The translations under genes and the position numbers were made by a program. 60,140 nucleotides of DNA, taken from the IMG/VR virus record IMGVR_UViG_3300047175_000060, positions 1 through 60,140 of that record. One strand, written 5' to 3'. Below, piece by piece: positions 24,617 through 34,000 of this stretch. The stretch comes from a virus. The stretch's first letter is position 1. Every line of letters begins with the position of its first letter. The notes under the pieces are model-generated. The model was not told the DNA's origin and searched no databases. It saw only the letters and a list, made by a program, of their open reading frames with translations.

Positions 24617-25126
24617 ATGACCGCAGCCCTCTACCAACCCGGCGCGGTTCAGATCACGTCGCCAACAGGCAGTGAGCGCATCTTCGTGGACGATGGCGGT
24701 TCCAGCAACGCTTGGATGAACGGCAATTCCCTCCTGGCGCTCGGAACGACCTCGGCGCGGGTCTACAACACGAGCACTTTGGCCGCCTCCGGCGCGCTCA
24801 CGGCCGCTCAAATCACAGGCGGCACGGACACCGTGTTCCTAGCCATGACAGGCACCTTCTCGGGCGCGGCCAACATTCAGCTGCCGACTGTGGCGTCTGT
24901 AGTCGCTGCGCTATCGACGCAGCAGGGCGTCGGGTCGACCTGGGTTCTCCGTGTGATCAATCCCTCAGTTGAGCCACTCACCGTCACGACAAACACCGGG
25001 TGGACGATCGGCACGGGCAGCTACGCACTGCTGACCGAAACCTTCCGCGATTTTCTCATCACCATCACCTCGGCGACGACGGCGACGTTTCAAGATGTCG
25101 GCGGCGCCGGCACCACGGCGGAGTAG
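24617..25126 (+). CDS. Hypothetical beta-rich virion protein
   Basis: 169 residues, all-beta composition, no recognisable family. It sits 10 bases after the preceding gene. The C-terminal half (TETFRDFLITITSATTATF) resembles the short jelly-roll-like parts of phage fibres or decorations. Confidence 0.6.
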   Translation: MTAALYQPGAVQITSPTGSERIFVDDGGSSNAWMNGNSLLALGTTSARVYNTSTLAASGALTAAQITGGTDTVFLAMTGTFSGAANIQLPTVASVVAALSTQQGVGSTWVLRVINPSVEPLTVTTNTGWTIGTGSYALLTETFRDFLITITSATTATFQDVGGAGTTAE

Positions 25127-25134
25127 GAACACAC

Positions 25135-25632
25135 ATGAAAACCCTAGCATTTCTGGCGCTGATCGCACTCGTCTTTGGTTTCACAGATGCGCATGCGCAG
25201 ACGCCGTATGTCCCGTCGAATCAGCCGATTCCGGTGCCGTATCTCGGGAACACAACGCAGACCGACGCGATCCCCGATGTGCCGAGCGGTCGCCCGAGCG
25301 CGCAGCAGTATTTCGTGACGCCGGGCCAGATCGCGGGCGCGCCGTCCTACGTCTACAACGTGCCCGTGACGGCCTTCGCGCTCACCTTCGCGAACAACCA
25401 GGATTGGTTCATTCTCAATCCGGCCGGCACGCTCGCGACGGGTGCCGTCACCTTTGCGCCCAACCCATCCGATGCACAGCGCGAATGCGTGGTGTCGAGC
25501 CAGATCGTGACCGCCATGACCTTCACGGCCAACACCGGCCAAACGGTGGTCGGCGCACCCACCGCGCTCGCGGTCGGCACGGCGGTTTGCTTCACCTACG
25601 TGGCGCCGCTCGCCACCTGGTTCAAAGCGTAG
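25135..25632 (+). CDS. Predicted exported phage protein
   Basis: 165 residues with a clear N-terminal signal peptide (MKTLAFLALIALVFGF, then cleavage after DAHA). The mature part is beta-rich. A signal peptide on a gene inside a head-tail operon is unusual; the protein may act in the periplasm or on the cell surface during infection. Start fixed by the signal peptide. Confidence 0.65.
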   Translation: MKTLAFLALIALVFGFTDAHAQTPYVPSNQPIPVPYLGNTTQTDAIPDVPSGRPSAQQYFVTPGQIAGAPSYVYNVPVTAFALTFANNQDWFILNPAGTLATGAVTFAPNPSDAQRECVVSSQIVTAMTFTANTGQTVVGAPTALAVGTAVCFTYVAPLATWFKA

Positions 25633-25689
25633 CGCCGCGCGTCAGTGCCGCGCCCGACCCTCACGGACGTAGCGAGCAGGAGCCAGGCG

Positions 25690-25902
25690 GTGGCGAAGAA
25701 GAAGTGGATCCAGGCGGCGATCCCGGACTCTCACAAAGGTGCGTTTCGGGCCAAGGCCAAGGCTGCCGGCGAGAGCACGCGCGCGTTTGCCGAAGAGAAG
25801 AAGGACGCGCCCGGCAAGACCGGAGCGCAGGCGCGTTTGGCGTTGACGCTTATGGCGATGCCCCGCAAGCGCGCGATCAAATACAAATCGATGGGCAAAT
25901 AG
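25690..25902 (+). CDS. Small basic conserved phage protein
   Basis: 70 residues from GTG with GGAG upstream: KKKWIQAAIPDSHKGAFRAK, ending KTGAQARLALTLMAM and a basic tail. This WIQAAI/ARLALTL layout recurs in many podovirus late operons with no assigned function. A longer GTG start at 25645 is less likely. Confidence 0.65.
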   Translation: MAKKKWIQAAIPDSHKGAFRAKAKAAGESTRAFAEEKKDAPGKTGAQARLALTLMAMPRKRAIKYKSMGK

Positions 25903-25903
25903 C

Positions 25904-26278
25904 ATGGCACGCGAGATGAGATATAAGGGCGCCGAAGGCGAGGAAAAGCCCAAACCCGCGATGAGGACCGAAGAGAAGTCCAAGCCGGCCGAGAAGAAGG
26001 CGGACACCGGCCGCGAGATGATGTCGCGTCACGCCGAGGAACGTGAAGCACTTCACACCGCGCACCGCACCGAGCGGCGCGACATGCACGGCAACCAGCG
26101 CGCCGAGCGCGACCAGATGCACAAACGGCACGAGGAGCAGCACCAAGCCCTGCACGACAAGCAGCAGGCCGAGATGGCGCAGATGCAGCCCGGTGGTGCG
26201 CCCGACGCTGGCAACACGCCGCCCGCACCGGCAGCGCCAGCGGCACCCGCGCCCGAGGCGCCGGCAGCGGGGATGTGA
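25904..26278 (+). CDS. Charged coiled-coil protein
   Basis: 124 residues, almost entirely Glu/Lys/Arg/His (RTERRDMHGNQRAERDQMHK) with a Pro/Ala tail. Likely an extended helix. Function unknown; position among capsid accessory genes suggests a head role. Confidence 0.55.
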   Translation: MAREMRYKGAEGEEKPKPAMRTEEKSKPAEKKADTGREMMSRHAEEREALHTAHRTERRDMHGNQRAERDQMHKRHEEQHQALHDKQQAEMAQMQPGGAPDAGNTPPAPAAPAAPAPEAPAAGM

Positions 26279-26282
26279 CGCG

Positions 26283-26591
26283 ATGGCATGGTCAAAGCTG
26301 ATCGACATGGAGATGGACGACGAGGACCAGCTTGACGCCATCATGCCAATTCCGATGGCAGATCGGCCAAGATACCCGTACGGCCTCCGCATATGTCTCT
26401 GCGATTCCGAGCTGACGAAGCTCAATCTCGACGCTGATTGCAACGTCGGAGACATGATCGACCTTCGGTGCTTTGCCGTCGTGACCAGCGTTTCCAAAAA
26501 CGAGACGGAGGGCGGCTCTCAGTCACGAGTGGAGCTGCAGATAACCCGGATGGCGGTCGAGGACGAAATGACCGAGTCCGAGAACGACTGA
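26283..26591 (+). CDS. Capsid staple-like protein
   Basis: 102 residues. DRPRYPYGLRICLCDSELTK, VGDMIDLRCFAVVTSVS and RVELQITRMAVEDEM match small capsid-staple proteins of podoviruses that tie capsid subunits together. Preceded closely by the charged protein gene. Confidence 0.7.
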   Translation: MAWSKLIDMEMDDEDQLDAIMPIPMADRPRYPYGLRICLCDSELTKLNLDADCNVGDMIDLRCFAVVTSVSKNETEGGSQSRVELQITRMAVEDEMTESEND

Positions 26592-26613
26592 CCCGCCACC
26601 CAAGGATTACGTC

Positions 26614-28107
26614 ATGAAGGCCGTCCTCCGCGCAACTCGCCTCGTGGTCATCGCGCTCGCGGTCATTGCCGCACCCGCGGCGGTCCATGCCCAGTCGGCC
26701 CTGCTTCAGGGCGGCCCGGTCACGCCCGGCCACATCCCGATGTACATCAACGGCTATTCGCAGCAGCCGATCGTGATCGACAGCGGGCCGGCGGCAGGTG
26801 GTCTGGCTGGCACCGGCCTGAGCGAATTGGGGCTGACCGCGCGCGGGAACGGCACACCACCCTACGCGAATGCCGGCACGGGCAATCTCGGCACGAACTT
26901 CTGCGACTATGACGCGCCGACCACCAATGCGACCGGCTACCACTCGCTCTGTTTCTCGCCCAACGCGCAAGGCGGCGGCCTGATTGCGTACAATGCCTTC
27001 GGCACCGCCTCCCCGCTGCCCTTCACGATTGAGGTGAACGGCCAGAACTTTACCTTCCCTGGCTATGTGAACTGCATCGGCTGCGGCACGATTTCGAGCC
27101 AGAATGCCAACAATGTCGCGATCACGGGCGGCACGATTGCTATTCCCCCAGGCAACACCTTTTGGGGCACCCCAGGGGGTCCATATGCAACCATCCAGAA
27201 ACTGGCGGATCGCTTATTTGTCGGGCCAGCGGCAGCTATGGATGGCATCTTCTATCCATCCGGTTGCCCAACATGTGGATCGGGTGCGCTCAGCAAGCTG
27301 ACTTGGTTCGACCTCCTATCAAACCAGTCTTACAACGGCGGCGTCGGCGTTTTCTCCAATGCCGGCTTCAGTCAGATGGTTGTGCTGCAGAACCCAACGA
27401 GCGCCGATGCCGAAGGCGCCTATCCCAGCCCCGCGCTCGTGGTCGCCGCCGAGACGTTGAATAGCCCGACCGGATCAACGGTCGAGGCGCTCGACCTCAC
27501 GGCCGTCAACAATTCCGTTTCGGGTCAAAACCCCGGCGCTTGGGCGCTTTACATTGAGGCGCACCGCGTCGGCACATCGACGACGAACACCTATGGCATT
27601 GAGGACGAGGTTCGGAACTCGACGAGCCTGACCAGCTGGGACCCGTTCACGACAAACGGCGCTGGTAGCATCGGGCTGGAATTTGGGTGCGGAGCGGGGT
27701 TGTCCTCAACGGGTCAATACGGTTGCACGGTCGGCGAGTATTTCGCGGCCAACCCTGAGCCTTGGCAGACGGGTATCTTGTTCTTTCCGGGCTCAATCGC
27801 GGCATCAGGCCCCTCTAGCAGCGTCCCCGCGATTGCCATGCCACCGAGCTATTCCATTCTCTGGTACACCGCAAGCAACACACTCGGGGCGACCGTCACC
27901 GGCTTCTCTGGAGGAGCTTTGGGACTAAGTTCGGTTGGCACTTTTTCCATAACAACCGGCGGTGCGGTTGCCATGACAATCAGTTCTATACAAGCAACCA
28001 CATTTAATGGAAGCGTCACAATTACCACGCTTCCAGCGGGCACTCCGGCGACATATGCGTGCTTCAACTCAGCGCATACTCTGATTTCCAGCGCGACCGC
28101 ATGTTAA
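26614..28107 (+). CDS. Exported tail-fibre/spike-like protein
   Basis: 497 residues with a signal peptide (MKAVLRATRLVVIALAVIAA, cleavage after VHA). The mature part is Gly/Thr/Asn-rich and beta-structured like phage fibres, ending with TTLPAGTPATYACFNSAH, a C-terminal motif related to the end of the spike at 47343 (ALVTDATSPTFLGTL). How an exported protein would join virions made in the cytoplasm is unclear. Confidence 0.6.
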   Translation: MKAVLRATRLVVIALAVIAAPAAVHAQSALLQGGPVTPGHIPMYINGYSQQPIVIDSGPAAGGLAGTGLSELGLTARGNGTPPYANAGTGNLGTNFCDYDAPTTNATGYHSLCFSPNAQGGGLIAYNAFGTASPLPFTIEVNGQNFTFPGYVNCIGCGTISSQNANNVAITGGTIAIPPGNTFWGTPGGPYATIQKLADRLFVGPAAAMDGIFYPSGCPTCGSGALSKLTWFDLLSNQSYNGGVGVFSNAGFSQMVVLQNPTSADAEGAYPSPALVVAAETLNSPTGSTVEALDLTAVNNSVSGQNPGAWALYIEAHRVGTSTTNTYGIEDEVRNSTSLTSWDPFTTNGAGSIGLEFGCGAGLSSTGQYGCTVGEYFAANPEPWQTGILFFPGSIAASGPSSSVPAIAMPPSYSILWYTASNTLGATVTGFSGGALGLSSVGTFSITTGGAVAMTISSIQATTFNGSVTITTLPAGTPATYACFNSAHTLISSATAC

Positions 28108-28116
28108 TGTTACAAA

Positions 28117-28377
28117 ATGGAAACAATCATGAAGAACGTGATAGTTGCCGCTGCGGTCGTCCTGGCCCCGGTGTCCGCGCTTGCCCAACAGTCCTCGGCG
28201 CAACCCTCCTCGCAGGCTCAGCTATTCGCGGCCAATCATCAGCTGCAAATGTGCCTGTCGGATGACAACGGCGTAACCTCGCGCGCCTACGACATCGAAA
28301 CGCAGCTCCAGGCCGCGCAGAAGCAGATTGAAACGCTTCAAGCGCAACTGGCGGCGCGGTCTCTGAAAGTAAAATGA
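28117..28377 (+). CDS. Small exported coiled-coil protein
   Basis: Up to 86 residues; translation could also begin at the ATG 12 bases later, right before the signal peptide (KNVIVAAAVVLAPVSALAQ). The C-terminus is a short coiled coil (LQAAQKQIETLQAQLAA). It shares a stretch of nucleotide identity with the similar exported gene at 48940-49179. Confidence 0.6.
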   Translation: METIMKNVIVAAAVVLAPVSALAQQSSAQPSSQAQLFAANHQLQMCLSDDNGVTSRAYDIETQLQAAQKQIETLQAQLAARSLKVK

Positions 28378-28952
28378 TCCCAGCCCTCACCAGCCAGATC
28401 GTCGCCAACAACGCCATCCAGCTCATCGGCGACAATTCTCCGTTGGTCTCGGCCGGTGCGCCGAACTTCGACCAGTCGCCGGCTGGTGTGGCGCTGCAGC
28501 AGCTCTATGCGCCGACGGTCGCCACCGTCATGCGGCAGTTCGGATGGGATCTGGCGCGCAACACGCAGCCACTCGTCGCGACGGGGAACGCGGCACCTTT
28601 CCCGTGGGCGCATGAATACACCTACCCCGCGAACTGCCTCGAATTGCTTCAAGTGGCGCCTCCGTCTGTGACCGATCCGAACGACCCGCTGCCGGTGAAT
28701 TGGTCGGTCGGCAACGACGTGGTCGGCGGCGCCCAGGTCAAGGTGATCTTCGCGAACCTCGCGACAGCCTTGGCCGTCTACAACAACGGCCCGGCCGAGA
28801 ACACCTGGGACCCGCTCTTCACCGAAGCCGTCGTGCGCCTGCTGGCATCCAAGCTTGCGATGGCGATCGGCGGGCGTTCCGACACAGCGCAGACGCTGCT
28901 CCAGTCCGGCTCCGCCATGGAGCAGATCGGCGAAACCCGCGGTGATGTCTGA
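28374..28952 (+). CDS. Adaptor-like protein 1 (tail tubular A-like)
   Basis: 192 residues, first of four tandem relatives. Shares the FGWDLARNTQPL, PFPWAHEYTYPANCLELLQV and WDPLFTEAVVRLLASKLA layout of T7 gp11-type head-tail adaptors, which connect the portal to the tail nozzle. Confidence 0.7.
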   Translation: MIPALTSQIVANNAIQLIGDNSPLVSAGAPNFDQSPAGVALQQLYAPTVATVMRQFGWDLARNTQPLVATGNAAPFPWAHEYTYPANCLELLQVAPPSVTDPNDPLPVNWSVGNDVVGGAQVKVIFANLATALAVYNNGPAENTWDPLFTEAVVRLLASKLAMAIGGRSDTAQTLLQSGSAMEQIGETRGDV

Positions 28953-29512
28953 TGGCCAGTTCCGTCAATTCGCCGGAGGACGTGATCAATCTCAGTCTGG
29001 TCCGGATGGGCTACAAGACCCGGATCGGCTCAATCTGGGAAGGCTCGATGGCGGCCAAGAAGGCCCTCGACATCTACGCCCAGACCCGCGATGCGGTGCT
29101 GCGCGAGGGCGACTGGCAATTCGCCGAGCAGATCACCGCCGCCACCCTGACCGGCAACGCCGCGCCGTTCCCGTGGTCCTTCGAATACGTCTATCCGACC
29201 AACTGCATCAAGGTTCGGAACCTGTTCAGCTCCACCTATGCGGCCGACACGAACAATCCCACGCCGACGCTCTGGACGGTCGCGGATAATGCGGCGGCCC
29301 AGAAGGTGATCTGGTCGAAGGCCGCTGGTGCCACGCTGGTCTACACCGCGCAGGTGACGAACCCTGCCAACTGGGAGCCGGGCTTTGTCGAGGCGCTTGT
29401 GGCGGCCCTGGCGCGCCGGCTGGCGGCCGTCCTGGTCAGTCCGCAGGTGGCACAGGCCGAAGGCGATGACGAAAGCGCGATGTTCAAGAACGCCGAGAGC
29501 GAGGTCGGATGA
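28952..29512 (+). CDS. Adaptor-like protein 2
   Basis: 186 residues; SPEDVINLSLVRMGYKTRIG followed by EGDWQFAEQ, then PFPWSFEYVYPTNCIKVRNL and the helical WEPGFVEALVAALARRLAAV end. Overlaps its neighbours by one and four bases. Confidence 0.75.
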   Translation: MASSVNSPEDVINLSLVRMGYKTRIGSIWEGSMAAKKALDIYAQTRDAVLREGDWQFAEQITAATLTGNAAPFPWSFEYVYPTNCIKVRNLFSSTYAADTNNPTPTLWTVADNAAAQKVIWSKAAGATLVYTAQVTNPANWEPGFVEALVAALARRLAAVLVSPQVAQAEGDDESAMFKNAESEVG

Positions 29513-30123
29513 CCAGCGTCGTCACTTGCCCGGAGGACGTGGTCAACATCGCCTTGATGCGGATCGGCTACGACGGTCGGGTCAACAACCTGTTTGAGGG
29601 CACCAAGCACGCGACGGCCGCACTCAACATCTATGCTCAGACGCGGGACGAGATGCTGCGCGGCTTCGACTGGAGCTTTGCCGAGCGCAATGTCGCCATG
29701 ACGCTGATCAAACAGGCCCCAGCCGGCGGGTATTTTCCGCCGAATATGTGGTCGAGCGCCTATCCTCCGGTTCCATGGCTTTTTGAGATCCAGTACCCGG
29801 CCGACTGCCTCAAAGTCCGCGCGGTCAAGAATGTCCCGGTCTTCGTGCCGGACTTTGACCCGCAGCCCTACCAATTCTCGGTCGACAACGACAACGCGCT
29901 GGCCGAGCCGAGCAAGGTCATCCTCTGCAACGTCTACCCTGGGCTGGTCGTCTACACCGGCCAGATAACCGACCCGCTGGATTGGGAGCCCGACTTCACC
30001 GAGGCGCTGGCGGCCGCGCTGGGCCGCCGCCTGGCGCCGCTCCTGGTGGGCATGCAAGGCGCGCAGATGGAGGCGCAGGACCAGCAGCAGGCGGCCATCC
30101 TCGCTGAGAACACGAGGGGCTGA
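29509..30123 (+). CDS. Adaptor-like protein 3
   Basis: 204 residues; CPEDVVNIALMRIGYDGRV, LNIYAQTRDEMLRGFDWSFA and PVPWLFEIQYPADCLKVRAV are clear counterparts of the preceding gene, as is WEPDFTEALAAALGRRLAPL. Same family. Confidence 0.75.
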   Translation: MTSVVTCPEDVVNIALMRIGYDGRVNNLFEGTKHATAALNIYAQTRDEMLRGFDWSFAERNVAMTLIKQAPAGGYFPPNMWSSAYPPVPWLFEIQYPADCLKVRAVKNVPVFVPDFDPQPYQFSVDNDNALAEPSKVILCNVYPGLVVYTGQITDPLDWEPDFTEALAAALGRRLAPLLVGMQGAQMEAQDQQQAAILAENTRG

Positions 30124-30125
30124 CG

Positions 30126-31004
30126 ATGGCCAATCTGCCGAGCGACATCGCTTCCCAGGTGCTCGACGCGATCGGCTCCGAGTATGTGCTCGGCGACATC
30201 AGCGAGGGCTCGCGCGAAGGCCAAGTTATACTGAGAGCCTATGGTCAATGTCTTCGCCAACTGCTTCGTGGCGCACCGTGGGACTTCGCTCGCGCAACCG
30301 CGCCCCTGCAATTACTGGCGGATGCGACCGGACAAACCCCGAATGTCGGCACGGTGGTTCCGTCTGGGTATCAGTATGAATATGCGTATCCTGTGGATTG
30401 TCTGAAAATCCGCTTCATCCAGCGCAACCACCAATACCCTGCCAGCGCCTTCCCGCCGGGCAACATTTCGATCCCGCCGAATTTGCCGATGACGACAAAC
30501 ATGAGCCCGGGCTTTCCGGGTTCGCGTCCGCGTCCGGCGCGGTTCGTCATCGCGACGGACAGCAATTACCCGGCGGGGCCTGGCGCGTTGACCTGGGACA
30601 CGCAAGGCGTTGGACCCAACAGCCGCACCGTCATCCTGACCGATGTGAAGGACGCGCACGCGACCTATACCGCGCTGATCCTCTATCCGTCGCAGTGGGA
30701 CAGTCTCTTTCGTGCGGCGCTCGTCGCCTACATCGCGAGCGAGGTGGCGCTGCCGCTGACGGCAAACAAGGCGTTCGGGCTGCAACTGCGCAACCAGCAG
30801 ATCGCCATCGCGAAAGCGAAAGTCGAGATGGCGCGTTTGGTTGATGGAAACGAGGCCACCACCGCCGTAGATCTGTACCCAGATTGGATGACGGCTCGGC
30901 AAACCGGTGGAGGATTTACAGGCGCGCGCCTCGGACTAGGGGGCTGCGGTTACGGGGGCAACTCCTGGGATTCAATTTCGTTTGCGGATGGAACGGCATA
31001 TTGA
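30126..31004 (+). CDS. Adaptor-like protein 4
   Basis: 292 residues, the longest of the four. SDIASQVLDAIGSEYVLGDI, LRQLLRGAPWDFARATAPL and YEYAYPVDCLKIRFIQ align with the others; the C-terminal extension is Gly-rich. Likely the copy that contacts the nozzle, by position. Confidence 0.75.
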   Translation: MANLPSDIASQVLDAIGSEYVLGDISEGSREGQVILRAYGQCLRQLLRGAPWDFARATAPLQLLADATGQTPNVGTVVPSGYQYEYAYPVDCLKIRFIQRNHQYPASAFPPGNISIPPNLPMTTNMSPGFPGSRPRPARFVIATDSNYPAGPGALTWDTQGVGPNSRTVILTDVKDAHATYTALILYPSQWDSLFRAALVAYIASEVALPLTANKAFGLQLRNQQIAIAKAKVEMARLVDGNEATTAVDLYPDWMTARQTGGGFTGARLGLGGCGYGGNSWDSISFADGTAY

Positions 31005-31025
31005 CCTTCCTTCGGCATTTGGTCA

Positions 31026-31060
31026 GGGATGCAGTAGCGGTTGGCGCCGCTCTGCATCCC
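31026..31060. other. Strong intergenic hairpin before the nozzle gene
   Basis: GGGATGCAG pairs perfectly with CTGCATCCC, and AGCGG with CCGCT inside it, leaving a six-base loop. No T tract follows, so it is more likely an RNA-processing or stabilising structure than a classic terminator. Confidence 0.65.
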
Positions 31061-31090
31061 GATTATGCAAACTGGACGGGTGCATAGTCA

Positions 31091-34000
31091 ATGGCTACGC
31101 CATTCATAAAGAATTCATTTGTTACGGGAGAGTTATCACCGGAGCTATACGGAAGGACTGATCTACAAAAATATCAGTCGGGTGCCGCAACTTTACGAAA
31201 CTGCTACGTAAATTACAGGGGTGGTGCCAACTCCCGCGCGGGAACCAAGTTCTGCGACTACTCCAAGCAGACCGGGCAGCCCTATCCGCCGCGCCTGATC
31301 CCGTTTCAGTTCTCGGTCAACCAGGGCCTGATCCTAGAGTTCGGCAACAATTACATGCGCGTCCTGTCGGATGGCGCCTATGTGACCGGCAACCCCATGA
31401 CTATATCCGCCATTAGCCAAGCGGACCCTGCCGTCGTGTCATTCGACTCGACGTTCAGCGATGGCGATTGGGTCTACATATCCGGCGTCGCGGGCATGAC
31501 GGAACTGAACGGGCGCACTTTCGTCATTCAGGCCGCCGGAATCGGGACATTCGCAATCTACGACGTGTTCGGCAATGCGATCAATTCGACCGGCTACACC
31601 GCTTATACCGGCGGCGGCACAGCAGCCATGATCTATACCCTGACCACGCCTTACGCGGCTGCGGACTTGCCCTGGCTTAAGTTCACCCAAAGCGCCGATG
31701 TCATGTCCTTTGCCTGCTGGAACCAAGATACGCTCACGGAATATACTCCGAACGACCTGACGCGCTTTGCTGACAATGATTGGACAATTGCCGAAATCAG
31801 CGTCGGGGCAGCCATCGCAAGCCCCACTGACCTTTCGTGCGTGGGCTATGGCGGCTACAACGAGCTCGGCACGTTTGTGACTTACTATTATGTTACGGCC
31901 GTTGATGCCGCTACCGGAGAGGAAAGTGCCCCGACGCAAACCGCTTGCGTCAACGGCCTGCTCGGAGAAGCAAATCCAAGCACCATGCTCGCCAATTCAA
32001 ACAATCTCGTGTGGCAAGGATTGGCCGGCGCGCAGTATTACAACATCTACGCCGAGACGGCGGCGCCAATTATTGCAACGGGCGGCGTCTGCCCGCCTCC
32101 GACGTTCATTGCCGGATTCATCGGGCAGTCCAATGGCCGCACGTTTTCGGATGCGGGCATATCACCGGACTTTTCCCAAGGGCCGCCGGAGCACACAAAT
32201 CCGTTTGCCCCAGGCACAATCACGGCCGCAAGCATGACGGCTGGTGGCTCTGGCTACAATGCCGACGCCGTAAACCCGCTTGGCACCACCGCTGCCGTCA
32301 CAACGTCCACCGGCAGCGGTGCAGTGCTTTACCCGATTTATTACGCGGTCACGCCATTTTCGATCGCGTCAATCTATGTCGCAAGCGGCGGTGAGTATTA
32401 CGAATCCGGAAATACCGTCACGATCAGCGGCACGGGCACAGGTGCCACAGCCACCCTGACATTCGGACCCGAGACCGGCACCTATCCGGGCGTCGTTGCC
32501 TATTTCCAGCAGCGCCGCGTCTATGCCAGTACGCAGAACAACCCCGACACCTATTTCTTCTCTCAGAACGGGCTTTATCTGAACTTCGACACGCATTTTC
32601 CGGTGGTCGCCGATGATGCCATCACCGGATCGCCCTGGTCCGTGCTCGTCGACGGCATCCAATGGATGATCAATATGCCCGGCGGCCTTGTGGTGCTCAC
32701 CGGCACTTCCGCGTGGCAGTTGACCGGCACCGGCGGCTCATCGCTCAACCCGGTTGCAATCACGCCCGCTTCGCAGCAAGCGCAGCCCCAGGCCTTCAAC
32801 GGCGTGTCGCCGCTTGTCCCGCCGATCAAGATTGATTACCAGATCCTCTACGTGCAGTCGAAGGGCTCAATCGTCCGTGAATTCAGCTACCAGTTCTACA
32901 CCAACATCTATACCGGCATTGATTTGACGGAACTGTCGTCGCAGCTGTTTGACGGCTACCAAGCCGTCCAATGGGCCTACGCGGAGGAGCCCAACAAGAT
33001 CATCTGGTATGTTCGCGATGATGGCGTGCTGCTGTCGCTCACCTATCTCAAGGCCGAGGAAGTGTCAGCTTGGGCGCGCCACGACACCAACGGGTCTTTC
33101 GTGAGCATCGCCACCTGCACGGAATTGCCTGTCGATGCCGTCTACTTGGCCGTGGAGCGCGTCATCAACGGCCAAGCCAGCTACATGATCGAGCGCATGG
33201 ACAACCGGGACTGGCCGACCATCGAAGCCGCCTGGTGCGTCGATGCCGGGCTGTCGCTCGCGCAGCCCGAACCGGCCGCCGCGCTCAGCGCCACGTCGCC
33301 CACTGGCCTCGGCGCGCTGACCGGCGTCACAGGCCTTGCCGGCGGATCGGGCTATTCCGCGGCCACCTATGCCGTCATCGTCGATGACCACGGTCAGGGT
33401 CCGGGGTCGGGCGCGGTCACGGCGCTCACGATCGCAGACGGCGTGATCACCGCCGTCGCCTTCACGAGCCAGGGCGCGGGCTACACCTATCCGTCGATCG
33501 ATTTCGTCGATCCGGCGGGCAGCGCGGGCGGCGCGGGCGCGGGCGCGACCGTCACCCTCAACAACGCCGCTACCTTCGTGGCGACGGCCGCGGTGTTCTC
33601 TTCCGCGAATGTCGGCAGCGTCATTCGCATGGGCGGCGGCATCGCCGCGATCACGGCCTACGTCTCGCCGACCGAGGTCGTGGCCGACATCCTGGTGCCG
33701 ATCACCGCCGTCTATCCCAATAGCCGCAGCCCGTCCGCTCAGCCGGCTGTCGTGCCCCAGGCATCCGGGTCTTGGACGCTTACGGAACCGACAACGGTCA
33801 TCAGCGGCCTTCAGCATCTCGTGGGCGCGACCGTGACGGGCCTCGCAGACGGGAACGTCATTCCGCCGCAGGTCGTGGCCCTCGACGGCACCATCACGCT
33901 TGCCACCCCGGCCTCGGCGGTGACGGTGGGGCTAGGCTTCACCGCTCAGTTGCAGAACGTCTACTGGGACTATCAGGGCGCCGTCAGTCAGGGGCGCCGC

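Noticed and set aside
26614-28107. Diversity-generating retroelement target, as in BPP-1
   Set aside because: No reverse transcriptase gene or template/variable repeat pair was seen in the window.
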